Shown piece by piece: positions 42,132 through 49,739 of a DNA stretch of 64,000 bases. Positions within the stretch are counted from its first letter, which is position 1, and each line of letters starts with the position of its first letter. The notes beneath the pieces were generated by a model. It saw only the letters and a program-made list of their open reading frames with translations. It made no database searches and had not been told where the DNA came from. The position numbers and the translations under genes were made by a program. Origin of the DNA: Lachnocurva sp045579705 (lineage in GTDB: Bacteria; Bacillota; Clostridia; Lachnospirales; Lachnospiraceae). The DNA lies in assembly GCA_045579705.1 (NCBI GenBank), contig JAZNMP010000011.1, forward strand, positions 1 through 64,000, written 5' to 3'.

Positions 42132-42546
42132 CTTCAGCTACCTCCTTCTTCTTTGTGGATGTGCTTTTTTTACTTGTCATTGATTCCAACTGTTTATTCA
42201 GGCTATTTATCTGTTCCTGAATCGAACTAATATCTTCCTTTGTAGCAAAATCAGAGTCAGCTAGTGCATTTTTCACGCTAGACTCACTATCTCTAATCGT
42301 ATAGTCCAAAATCTTCATGCTAGGCATTCCGCTAGCATCTGCAGATTTAAGATATATTACTGTCTTTTCAGAATCCCACAACGCAACTGTACTATTCGGT
42401 GCTATCAAATAGGACTTTGCTGCAGCTTCACCCTGCACCCAAATAGGGCCACTTCCTAAATTGCTCGGTTGCTGAATATGCTGAGGCTGATACTACGAAT
42501 ACGGATTTTGTAAATTATTCGGATAATACTGTTGAAAACTAGGCAT
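42124..42546 (-). pseudogene. phage gene interrupted by an in-frame amber codon
   Basis: From ATG at 42546 (GGAG upstream) the reading frame gives MPSFQQYYPNNLQNPYS, then TAG as codon 18 (42493-42495), then YQPQHIQQPSNLGSGP and the conserved body to 42124: 140 codons in all. CAG to TAG is the simplest change in the Gln-rich stretch. The gene may be dead, may use amber readthrough, or may restart at an in-frame GTG near 42438, which would give about 104 residues. The C-terminal half is a coiled-coil, Lys/Ser-rich phage protein. Confidence 0.7.
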
Positions 42547-42547
42547 T

Positions 42548-42928
42548 TTAACTCTCCTTTACGAAATAATAAACCGGTGTCTCGTCTCCCGAGTCCCAAG
42601 AATCCATATATGTACCATCGATTGCACAAACTGCATGCGATCCAGTCGCAAGAACATATACACCTTTCGGATGGTCTTCACAGAAATCCCTAACCGTGTA
42701 ATCTGCAGAATACGTATCTGGAATCAATTTCTTTTTAAATCCATTGTCCACCAAAAATAAGCCCCATACATTGTTTGAAGATGGCATATCGGAAAGCATA
42801 TATCCGTAATATGCTAACTTTGCGTAGGTGCTTTTCCAGTCTGAATTTGTGGCAATAGATAGCGCCCTTATCACGCAATCCCCCACACGTTTTTTCTTTG
42901 GATTCGGGTTTACTTTTCTATAACTCAT
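42548..42928 (-). CDS. papain-like cysteine-peptidase-type phage protein
   Basis: A 126-residue protein: GDCVIRALSIATNSDWKS (Cys), then GVYVLATGSHAVCAIDGTY and MDSWDSGDE (His, Asp). The order Cys-His-Asp and spacing resemble C39/papain-fold peptidases that occur as small single-domain proteins in phages. No ribosome site precedes its ATG, and a terminator lies just upstream, so expression is uncertain. Confidence 0.65.
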   Translation of the reverse strand: MSYRKVNPNPKKKRVGDCVIRALSIATNSDWKSTYAKLAYYGYMLSDMPSSNNVWGLFLVDNGFKKKLIPDTYSADYTVRDFCEDHPKGVYVLATGSHAVCAIDGTYMDSWDSGDETPVYYFVKES

Positions 42929-42944
42929 ACCCGTATTTTGGCAT

Positions 42945-42978
42945 CAAAAAAGCCTGCCAGCAATGAAGCCAGCAGGCA
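42945..42978 (-). terminator. terminator after the late HTH gene
   Basis: Minus strand GCCTGC...GCAGGC hairpin followed by TTTTTTG. It lies between the HTH gene stop (42993) and the next start (42928). Confidence 0.8.
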
Positions 42979-42992
42979 ATAAAAGTGCAATT

Positions 42993-43211
42993 TTAATTCG
43001 CATGAGCCGAGAGTTGATTCTTAGCCTTGTAAACAATAGATTTCGTCTGTCTTACCGATAAATCAAATTCCTCAGCTAGCGCCTCATACTTAATTCCATC
43101 AATAAACCTTCGTTTCAATAAATCTCTATCTCTCTTACTATGTACCCATTCCTCGATAAGTACTTCAATTTCTGAATTGGGTAGCTTGACTAAAAAATCA
43201 ACCTCGCCCAT
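42993..43211 (-). CDS. sigma-70 region-4-like phage regulator
   Basis: A 72-residue protein of sigma factor region-4 type: RDLLKRRFIDGIKYEALAEE then FDLSVRQTKSIVYKAKNQL, a helix-turn-helix. In this late position it probably acts as a late transcription activator. It is the only regulator in the structural region. AAAGGG precedes the ATG. Confidence 0.75.
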   Translation of the reverse strand: MGEVDFLVKLPNSEIEVLIEEWVHSKRDRDLLKRRFIDGIKYEALAEEFDLSVRQTKSIVYKAKNQLSAHAN

Positions 43212-43215
43212 ATAT

Positions 43216-44283
43216 TTAACCCTTTCTTATGTATTCGCTCTTAACGAATCCATCAGCTCTGCCATTCACATGGATGTGATACCAATCAGCTCCTGCAGAG
43301 TCTTTCTCAGTTCCAAAAATCTCAACGACTGTATTGCAAGCAATCGCATACAACTTTCCGTGATTTGTTCCTGGTCCTGAGCGAACATTCAAACCGATGC
43401 TTGGAGTAACAACTCCTCTAATTGACTGATGAACTGGTGCAGGTGCAGGCGCTGGTGCAGATGCAGAACCGCCTTCAACATAAGCCTCCCCATCATAAAA
43501 CGCTGCGATCCAACCCGATGGAGTACGCATCCAAATTTCATTTCCTACCTGCTGAACCTCTTTACATGTTACTTCAGTTCCGGCAAGCAATGTTCCGTTT
43601 GCTTTCGCATGTCTCTGTCCATCTGCAGTAAGCTCATTTTTTGCTTTTGCACGATTGTTTGTGCCAGCTCCCGTTCTTACTTTCAAGTCATACTTTAACT
43701 TATACACATTACCAACTACAAAGCCATTCTGCACAGTCTGAGCAGGCGCTGGTGCAGGAGTAGGTACTACTGCAGGTGCTGGTTTCTGAGATACTCCCTC
43801 ATATTTTGGAGTAACATATCCACGAATATATTTGCTATTTACAGTGATTCTTCTTTCTTTCACTGCGTTTGAATTGTTACCTTCGATAACGAAAATCGTC
43901 TTTGCAGTAACCTTTGTTACGCATCCAATATGCTCAGGCCATCCGTGGTCATCCCCAGCTCCCTTGTCATCCCAGTCGTACAAAATCAGATCACCTGGCT
44001 GAGGAGTATATGCATCATCCTCTACCCAGCATCCCATTGACTGAGCCTTTGCAACAAGTCTTCCACATGAACACTCAAGCGGAACTACATCAGCATTTCC
44101 AGTTGCGATAGCTGCTGCCGATACTGTTGTTGCACACCAGTTATCGGTGTATTTTACTTTGTACCCTGCTGGCAGTGGAGTATGCGCATTATAAATATCA
44201 ATAATGTGCTTATGCTCATTACTGCCTGCCTTAATGCCCTTCCAAGCAAGCATCTGATTTACCATTGCTTCTCTATTACTCAT
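43216..44283 (-). CDS. endolysin: NlpC/P60-CHAP-type amidase with two SH3b repeats
   Basis: A 355-residue lysin. Residues about 1-160 are a papain-fold peptidoglycan hydrolase with Cys50 (YTDNWCATTVSAAA), His118 (WPEHIGC) and a downstream Asn (EGNNS). Two SH3b cell-wall-binding repeats follow (about 190-275, LKVRTGAGTN, and 285-355, LNVRSGPGTN), separated by Pro/Ala linkers. It cleaves cell-wall peptide bonds at the end of the lytic cycle. ATG follows GGAGG. Confidence 0.9.
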   Translation of the reverse strand: MSNREAMVNQMLAWKGIKAGSNEHKHIIDIYNAHTPLPAGYKVKYTDNWCATTVSAAAIATGNADVVPLECSCGRLVAKAQSMGCWVEDDAYTPQPGDLILYDWDDKGAGDDHGWPEHIGCVTKVTAKTIFVIEGNNSNAVKERRITVNSKYIRGYVTPKYEGVSQKPAPAVVPTPAPAPAQTVQNGFVVGNVYKLKYDLKVRTGAGTNNRAKAKNELTADGQRHAKANGTLLAGTEVTCKEVQQVGNEIWMRTPSGWIAAFYDGEAYVEGGSASAPAPAPAPVHQSIRGVVTPSIGLNVRSGPGTNHGKLYAIACNTVVEIFGTEKDSAGADWYHIHVNGRADGFVKSEYIRKG

Positions 44284-44527
44284 TGATAATTTCCTCCTCT
44301 TCGATTGCCTGAACTTCAGGGATTCCCTTTAGACACTTTGCAAAGCAAAAGATGGTCGCTACTGCAGATACGCTAAAAGCAGTCTTCCACTGGATATCTC
44401 CTAATCCAGCTCCTACAACAAAGAATCCGCAAAATGTCTCTGCGAATGTTGCTACGCATCTGGCAGCAGTTCCTTTTAACCAGTCCTTAGTACTTACGTT
44501 CTTTTTGAATACAGAGTTATTTACCAT
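44276..44527 (-). CDS. holin-type membrane protein
   Basis: An 83-residue protein with about two membrane segments (CVATFAETFCGFFVVGAGLG and FSVSAVATIFCFAK) and a charged C-terminal end. Position beside the endolysin and the two-segment layout fit a holin, which forms the pore that lets the endolysin reach the wall. The start at 44527 is preferred over the ATG six bases upstream, which abuts the ribosome site. Confidence 0.75.
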   Translation of the reverse strand: MVNNSVFKKNVSTKDWLKGTAARCVATFAETFCGFFVVGAGLGDIQWKTAFSVSAVATIFCFAKCLKGIPEVQAIEEEEIINE

Positions 44528-44933
44528 AATCATCCTCCTCTTCTGTATTATGAAATTCTTTCAAAACATATTGATTCATTTCATCTCGACACTTTTCTGC
44601 CTCTTCAGAATCGACTGAATCAAGCAATATCAGATTGCTTCGCATCAGTAGATATAATTCATGCTGAGATTTTTTCTCATTTCTGATTCTTGTAGCTATT
44701 GCTTCCTCAAGGATTGTCAATCTTCTGAAATCGTTATCTAGCTTTCCTTTCATTTTTACGATTTCTTTATCAATTTCATCCATTCTCTCATTGATATTCT
44801 CGCCATCGTTTTTCACCCATGTCTTCGCCCAGGCTTTTAATTTTGGCAAGCAGACCACAACAACTACTCCCGCTATTATTACCCACTGTACAATCTGGCT
44901 TGCTGGTATATCTTCAATCAACTTGTCTATCAT
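44517..44933 (-). CDS. single-pass coiled-coil membrane protein
   Basis: A 138-residue protein with one membrane segment near the start (IVQWVIIAGVVVVVCLP) and a long coiled coil (about 40-100). It overlaps the holin gene, so it may be a second holin-like or anti-holin partner (XhlA-type), or a tail-associated membrane anchor. Confidence 0.6.
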   Translation of the reverse strand: MIDKLIEDIPASQIVQWVIIAGVVVVVCLPKLKAWAKTWVKNDGENINERMDEIDKEIVKMKGKLDNDFRRLTILEEAIATRIRNEKKSQHELYLLMRSNLILLDSVDSEEAEKCRDEMNQYVLKEFHNTEEEDDYGK

Positions 44934-44949
44934 TTTCTATCCTTCTTAC

Positions 44950-45114
44950 TTAGCCTACTGGTTCTACTGGCTCCTCAATCGGATTCTCGACCTCCTCTGG
45001 GTGGTCCTTATCCCAAAGTTCTTTCACCTGCGGATACCAATGCGAAAATCTTGTTCTAATATCTTCCATTGTGTACCTTCCGTTCTTTACATTCTTATAC
45101 AGTAACGCTGCCAT
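44950..45114 (-). CDS. XkdX-like small protein
   Basis: A 54-residue protein: MAALLYKNVKNGRYTMEDIRTRF and an acidic-Pro C-terminus, similar to XkdX proteins encoded after tail fibres in Bacillus-type prophages. The start at 45114 is chosen because AAAGGAG lies upstream. Role unknown. Confidence 0.6.
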   Translation of the reverse strand: MAALLYKNVKNGRYTMEDIRTRFSHWYPQVKELWDKDHPEEVENPIEEPVEPVG

Positions 45115-45598
45115 CCTCTTTCTCCTTTCCTTTTGCTTCCTCAAGTTCTGCTATTCTTTGCTCTAACGAAGAAACATATTCGGTTAAATCGAGAATAGCT
45201 GCTTCATTCTCTGTCGACTGCTCTGAACTAGAATTTGAACTTTCTGCAAGCTCTAAAAGCGCATCTTCCGTTAATGAGGATGAGTTCTTAATATTCTCAA
45301 CCTCGGAAGTTAGCTTTTCGAACATATCTACATCTGCCTTCTTATTAGCAAGCTCTTCATCTGTATATTTCTTGTAAATTAGAATATCTTCCTTTTCCTC
45401 GAAGAATTCTTCAGCATTCGCAGGACTATTAACCCAGGCGATTACTTTTCCACCATCTGGAAGCGTATCTATCACTTCCGCATGTCCTTCTGTGCTTACT
45501 TTCTTCGGGTGTCTAATTACAATTTCAGCTTTCTCAAAGTAGCCTTTAGTCAAATCAGGGTTCTTAATCTCTTGATTTGACTCGTCAAAAATTCTCAT
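45095..45598 (-). CDS. phage protein following the tail fibre, coiled coil
   Basis: A 167-residue protein (MRIFDESNQEIKNPDLTKG...) with a beta-rich start, then Glu-rich coiled coil (about 95-160). GGAGAG precedes the ATG at 45598. It overlaps the XkdX-like gene by 20 bases. A hairpin (45621-45643) separates it from the tail-fibre tail. Possibly a tail-tip or fibre-assembly factor. Confidence 0.6.
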   Translation of the reverse strand: MRIFDESNQEIKNPDLTKGYFEKAEIVIRHPKKVSTEGHAEVIDTLPDGGKVIAWVNSPANAEEFFEEKEDILIYKKYTDEELANKKADVDMFEKLTSEVENIKNSSSLTEDALLELAESSNSSSEQSTENEAAILDLTEYVSSLEQRIAELEEAKGKEKEDGSVTV

Positions 45599-45620
45599 AA
45601 GCTCTCCTTTCTTTTTCTTA

Positions 45621-45643
45621 AAGGGCAACACTAGGTTGCCCTA
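45621..45643 (-). terminator. weak hairpin after the tail-fibre gene
   Basis: Minus strand GGGCAAC-CTAGT-GTTGCCCTTT. It could slow transcription between the fibre and the following genes; the T-run is short. Confidence 0.45.
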
Positions 45644-45689
45644 GAATATATGGTTGTCTCTTCCCTTTCTATGCGGTTCTTTGCCATAG

Positions 45690-45721
45690 CCACTCAATCC
45701 CTAAATTGAGTGGTACGGCTA
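45690..45721 (+). repeat. inverted repeat, left copy of the invertible cassette
   Basis: A 32-bp sequence repeated exactly, in opposite orientation, at 46207-46238. It contains a 24-bp dyad: arms CCACTCAAT and ATTGAGTGG around the asymmetric 6-bp centre CCCTAA. This is the shape of a crossover site for a tyrosine-type recombinase (two inverted binding arms with a 6-bp overlap); a serine invertase is also possible. Confidence 0.93.
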
Positions 45722-45972
45722 GTGAGGCTGGATATCATCAGCATTACAGTTTTGCAACCACCCAAAAATACGGTGTTGATTGGGGTGGAGGCTATGCATA
45801 CTCTTGTTATTCAGCAGGAACTTACGATTTGAATCCGCTTACAACGGGAGGTGGTAAACATACACATCCAGTAACAACAAACGCAAGTACAACTGGAACT
45901 AAAGGTTCTGGAACTGCCATCGACATAAGACCGAGACGTTTAAATTCCGTAGTTTGGAGACGTATCAGCTAA
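45699..45972 (+). pseudogene. silent alternative tail of the tail-fibre gene
   Basis: Begins in the left repeat in the fibre frame and reads TASEAGYHQHYSFATTQKYG, a Tyr/Gly-rich segment, then TTNASTTGTKGSGTAIDIRP and the same terminal RRLNSVVWRRIS as the expressed tail. It has no start codon or ribosome site of its own, so it is unexpressed until inverted. The specificity region differs from the expressed tail; the last 30 residues are conserved. Confidence 0.88.
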
Positions 45973-47923
45973 TTCTTCGCCATACAACGGAATTGAGTCT
46001 GCGAGGACGAATATCTATTGCAGAGCCACTTCCACTTGTGCCCGTAGTCGATGCATTAGTGGTTACGGACATAGTTAAATTACCAGAATTTTGCGTTGGA
46101 ACACTTCCTGCTGATGCTCCTCCCCACTTACCTGCCGCCGCAGTTCCTCCAGAACCAGCACCTACGTTGTAATTACCATCCGATATATGATGGTGATTAC
46201 CGCCCGTAGCCGTACCACTCAATTTAGGGATTGAGTGGTCGTGGCTTGGCAGTTCTGAAACTGTCAATGTGTGCGTGTTACTTCCAACGATTGCACCGAT
46301 TCCACCCGTTACGTTGTCTGATGCGGCATAGATTACGCAATCTGTTAGTCGCTCCCATACTCCATGCCAACCTGGGGCGGTATTCGGATTAAAATCTGTA
46401 TTATCCATCGCAAACGTGTAGCCGATTGGATGGAACATATCAAATATCGCAGCTAAATTCTCATTGAGCCGGCCAGCACCCGAATACGGAACATAATCTT
46501 TTTCTGCGGTCAAATCTTCCGTTATCATCGGCTTGAGCACTACGTTGTTGAACGAAGTTCCGTTTGGAATGTCATAGAAAACGATTGAACTATTCCAGTC
46601 GCTAGACATTCCGAACGTGTTAAACATAGTCGAAATATTGCCGTTCGTCACTATTGCCGTTCTAACATTTGAGTTAGCAGCTTTTCTCATGTGCAAATGT
46701 AAAGATACTCTACTAGGAACTGGCGAGCAGTTCGTCAGTATATATCTCTTGTTTGGTTCGACAATCTTATTAAGAGTTTGTGCGCCTCTATAAACCACGA
46801 TAAATCCCGATGCCGTAGCCGTTCCATTTACAAGATACGAATCATCAGCAAGTCTCTCTATTGTCAGTCCTGCAGGTGTTGCCTCTTGATATCCATTAGG
46901 AATCAAATTAGTATGCACACCCTCGCTGATCTTCTTCACGTTCACTAGGTTCTCATTGATTTCTCCATCTCCCGAGTACTCAACAAAGTCATCGTAAGTG
47001 GCAGTTAGGTCTGAACTTACCATTGGCTTGAATGTATCGTTGTTGAACACCTCATCTTTTCCGATATAGAATTTCACATAAATATCGGACTGCGCAGTAT
47101 CCAAATCATGCTGAGTAATCGTAATTTTCTTTCTGCTTCCATCTGAATATGAAGATAACGTTATCCATGAACTGCCGTTATAGTAGTTACAATAAACGTT
47201 TCTAGCTCCGTTTTTATCATTGTTCAGAGAATATTCCCCTGGCTTTAATGCCGTAAGAGGACCTACTGCTATATCTATTCTCGCAGTAGCAGTTCCGTTA
47301 ACTACATACGTTCCGTCTCCATTTGCAGTAATCGTCACTCCATTTGCAGTAGCGCTACCGAATTCGGCCTTCAACAGATTAGTTAACGTATTCTTCTTAA
47401 GCCTTTCCACATCCTCACGGATCACATTCATATCCTGGCGAACAGTGAACAACTTCACTGGTGTTCCGATTGTTAGTCCGTTAATCGGAAGTCTCCACAA
47501 TGGCATTTCATTTACCAACGCTTCGCCATTCATTACGTCTCCCGTAGTTACCTGCGGATCACTTGGCGTTCCATCTGTCGGTGTTCCCTTCAGAACAACA
47601 ACATCCACTTTCTCTTTACCGCTGATAGAATCCTTTGAATATCTAGCAACTACAAGGTCATTTCTCTTATAGCCGGCTACACCATTCTCAACATCAAGGT
47701 CAGCATATTCACTCTCATTAATTCTGAAGTGTGCGCCCTGCATAAATCCGTCACCAGACTTTATCCTAACCTTGTTGTTACTCTGCACTTCCAACTTGAA
47801 CTGCTCATTGTTCTCAAAAACAAATTCAGCATTTCCCAAAGTGGCTGCATTCATGTTTCGCTGGTCTACTGCGGTAACGTGCGCTTCTCCACGTTTTCCA
47901 GTTACTAAATTTATTTCTGCCAT
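45965..47923 (-). CDS. tail fibre / receptor-binding protein with switchable C-terminus
   Basis: A 652-residue protein. The N-terminal 180 residues form a base domain (MAEINLVTGKRGEAHVTAVD). Two tandem beta-rich modules follow (about 180-330 and 330-490; both contain VNGTATA and end in YSG-GEINENLV-type links). Then a tail-collar-like motif LTVSELPSHDHSIPKLSGTA introduces the variable tip, which ends AIDIRPRRLNSVVWRRIS. The tip coincides with the invertible cassette. It should bind the host surface at the tail tip. Confidence 0.9.
   Translation of the reverse strand: MAEINLVTGKRGEAHVTAVDQRNMNAATLGNAEFVFENNEQFKLEVQSNNKVRIKSGDGFMQGAHFRINESEYADLDVENGVAGYKRNDLVVARYSKDSISGKEKVDVVVLKGTPTDGTPSDPQVTTGDVMNGEALVNEMPLWRLPINGLTIGTPVKLFTVRQDMNVIREDVERLKKNTLTNLLKAEFGSATANGVTITANGDGTYVVNGTATARIDIAVGPLTALKPGEYSLNNDKNGARNVYCNYYNGSSWITLSSYSDGSRKKITITQHDLDTAQSDIYVKFYIGKDEVFNNDTFKPMVSSDLTATYDDFVEYSGDGEINENLVNVKKISEGVHTNLIPNGYQEATPAGLTIERLADDSYLVNGTATASGFIVVYRGAQTLNKIVEPNKRYILTNCSPVPSRVSLHLHMRKAANSNVRTAIVTNGNISTMFNTFGMSSDWNSSIVFYDIPNGTSFNNVVLKPMITEDLTAEKDYVPYSGAGRLNENLAAIFDMFHPIGYTFAMDNTDFNPNTAPGWHGVWERLTDCVIYAASDNVTGGIGAIVGSNTHTLTVSELPSHDHSIPKLSGTATGGNHHHISDGNYNVGAGSGGTAAAGKWGGASAGSVPTQNSGNLTMSVTTNASTTGTSGSGSAIDIRPRRLNSVVWRRIS
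46207..46238 (-). repeat. inverted repeat, right copy of the invertible cassette
   Basis: The exact inverted partner of 45690-45721. It lies within the fibre gene at the constant-variable border (the codons for HSIPKLSGTA). Confidence 0.93.
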
Positions 47924-47934
47924 CTTTCTCTCCT

Positions 47935-48930
47935 TTATGCTATTACTGCATTCTCAGATGCCTTAGAACCGATTTGACATTGAACGCTAATCAATCCTTT
48001 CGATATCTTAACTATTTTCTGCGTTATCTCTTCGCTTATTGCTACTCCGATATCATCATCTACTGTGCCTACGATATCCCCTATATCGTAAATCTCCTCT
48101 ACATTATCGAAGTCTACATCTGCAGAACTCTGTGATAGATACTCTTTCAATTTATCAATTCCAGACTCAAGTAATTCATCATCTTCAGCATTTGTGTTTT
48201 CGTATATCTCTTCCCTTTCATCTATACCGAATAAGCTCTGATTTCGGCTTATATTGCCATTCTTATCAGCATATAGATGAATCACTGTTCTCTCTGTCAA
48301 CTCGCCCTTACCGAGGCAAATAAGATGGTTCACGGGCTTATAAACCTTATTGATTACAAACTCAAACTGACTCGAACTGATATCATCCGTTTGCGTATAG
48401 TCAACTCTTGGTTCTGCAGATAAAACAACCTTTTCGCCATTAAAGATAATCTTTAGCTTCGCAAACTTTTTCTTTAGCATTTTCTTGATGCCTACGTACG
48501 CTTTTGTGTATCTATCAAACTGATAATTGGTAATAGGAATATCTGAAAGCTCACTACACGCTTCAAACAGATCACCAAGCCCAAGTCTCTGTATCAGATT
48601 CGCTATAACTACGTTTGCATCACCCGAAACTACGTAATGCGACTGGCCTGCATCTGGTTCGATTACCTTGCTATTCAAAATGCCATGCCAGGTTCTTCCG
48701 TGATAAGTAACTGTCGCAGTAGACGTATCTTTCTTTACATCATCCACAATTCCACCAAGTTCTGTTCCGACTATGTAGATATAGCTTCCACCCTCTATCT
48801 CGTATGTATCCATAGGAACTGTAAACTCGAAGTCGTTCTCTTCCTCTCCGAAAGATAAATCCATATCTACCGACTCTAAGATTCCCATATCGACTCTCTT
48901 CGCATTCGTGTAAATCAGTTCTAGGTCCAT
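47935..48930 (-). CDS. siphovirus Gp37-like tail protein
   Basis: A 331-residue protein (MDLELIYTNAKRVDMGILES..., GSYIYIVGTELGGIVDDVKK, CLGKGELTERTVIHLYADKNG) resembling the ReqiPepy6 Gp37-like family, a tail-hub or tail-tip protein encoded between the distal tail protein and the fibre. ATG follows AGGAG. Confidence 0.8.
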   Translation of the reverse strand: MDLELIYTNAKRVDMGILESVDMDLSFGEEENDFEFTVPMDTYEIEGGSYIYIVGTELGGIVDDVKKDTSTATVTYHGRTWHGILNSKVIEPDAGQSHYVVSGDANVVIANLIQRLGLGDLFEACSELSDIPITNYQFDRYTKAYVGIKKMLKKKFAKLKIIFNGEKVVLSAEPRVDYTQTDDISSSQFEFVINKVYKPVNHLICLGKGELTERTVIHLYADKNGNISRNQSLFGIDEREEIYENTNAEDDELLESGIDKLKEYLSQSSADVDFDNVEEIYDIGDIVGTVDDDIGVAISEEITQKIVKISKGLISVQCQIGSKASENAVIA

Positions 48931-49739
48931 AGTGGCTCACTCCTTTCGTAGTACAGAGTGATATCAACCATCGAGTCTCTATCAATCGCATTTACTCCTG
49001 GCTGGATTTTCTTGAACAAACTGTAATCTCTATTCCTCAAACTAAAGATGTTCGTCTGTCTACCGATTGCATCAACCTTATACGCTCTCTTTTCTCGACT
49101 ATCTATTACGGCATATTCACCACCCAGTAATGATTGATTAATCTCATACAAGTTATCACCGATACCCACTCGAACTTTTTCTGCGGATCCATACACAATC
49201 ATCTTGAAATCGCACTCTGAGAAGTTCTCATTCACGATATTCTGCGCTTTTGAACCATAGTCATAGCCAAAGTCGTATGGAAAATCAAAACCACCAGTCG
49301 TATCTTTCTCGTCTGACCTCATATAGATGTTCTTCTCTTTAGTCCATCTAGGCTTGTCAGTCAGTACTTTTAACTGAAATATGGTTTCTTTCTTTGTCCT
49401 CGAATACTTAGATTTTGAACTACCGATAATGAAGCAAGACAGATAGTAATCGCCTACCCACAACTTGCCCTCACTCTCTGCTAGAACATCTTCTTCCGCA
49501 TACTCAAGTAATCGATTCTTGATATCCGTTGCGACTTCTACGTCTGGATTCAGCACTACTGCAGGAATAGTCTTTTCTTTTATCTCCTGAAAAAATTTCT
49601 TGATTCTTCCATTTGCTGAAGTGTAGCTCCAGCTATAATCACGTAAATCGTTTTCATTTACGTATAAGCCAGAGCCATCACCAAATATCAGCTTTTTCCC
49701 GAGATGGTTTTCATAAATCAACTGTTCATATCTACTCAA
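48921..49739 (-). CDS. distal tail protein (Dit-like)
   Basis: A 272-residue protein of siphovirus distal-tail type (GSSKSKYSRTKKETIFQLKV; FYYDYGSKAQ-like core). It starts at TTG in a TTGA overlap with the tape-measure stop. In related phages this protein joins the tail tube to the tip complex. Confidence 0.78.
   Translation of the reverse strand: MSRYEQLIYENHLGKKLIFGDGSGLYVNENDLRDYSWSYTSANGRIKKFFQEIKEKTIPAVVLNPDVEVATDIKNRLLEYAEEDVLAESEGKLWVGDYYLSCFIIGSSKSKYSRTKKETIFQLKVLTDKPRWTKEKNIYMRSDEKDTTGGFDFPYDFGYDYGSKAQNIVNENFSECDFKMIVYGSAEKVRVGIGDNLYEINQSLLGGEYAVIDSREKRAYKVDAIGRQTNIFSLRNRDYSLFKKIQPGVNAIDRDSMVDITLYYERSEPLWT

Larger units (their letters stand above)
45690..46238. mobile_element. invertible tail-fibre tail cassette
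   Basis: Perfect inverted 32-bp repeats flank two convergent coding tails: the expressed tail on the minus strand (46238 to 45965) and a silent tail on the plus strand (45690 to 45972). The reading frame crosses the repeat identically in both (H-S-I-P-K-L-S-G-T-A). Inversion would replace the last 90 or so residues of the fibre in frame. No recombinase gene is seen in the window. Confidence 0.9.

Noticed and set aside
42493..42495. Recoding of TAG to Gln in the whole prophage
   Set aside because: Several prophage genes end at TAG with a good next gene start, so the interrupting TAG in one gene is more likely a mutation or local readthrough.
45706..45972. Independent plus-strand gene inside the tail-fibre region
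   Set aside because: It has no ribosome site and begins in the inverted repeat in the fibre frame. It is better explained as a silent, invertible tail.
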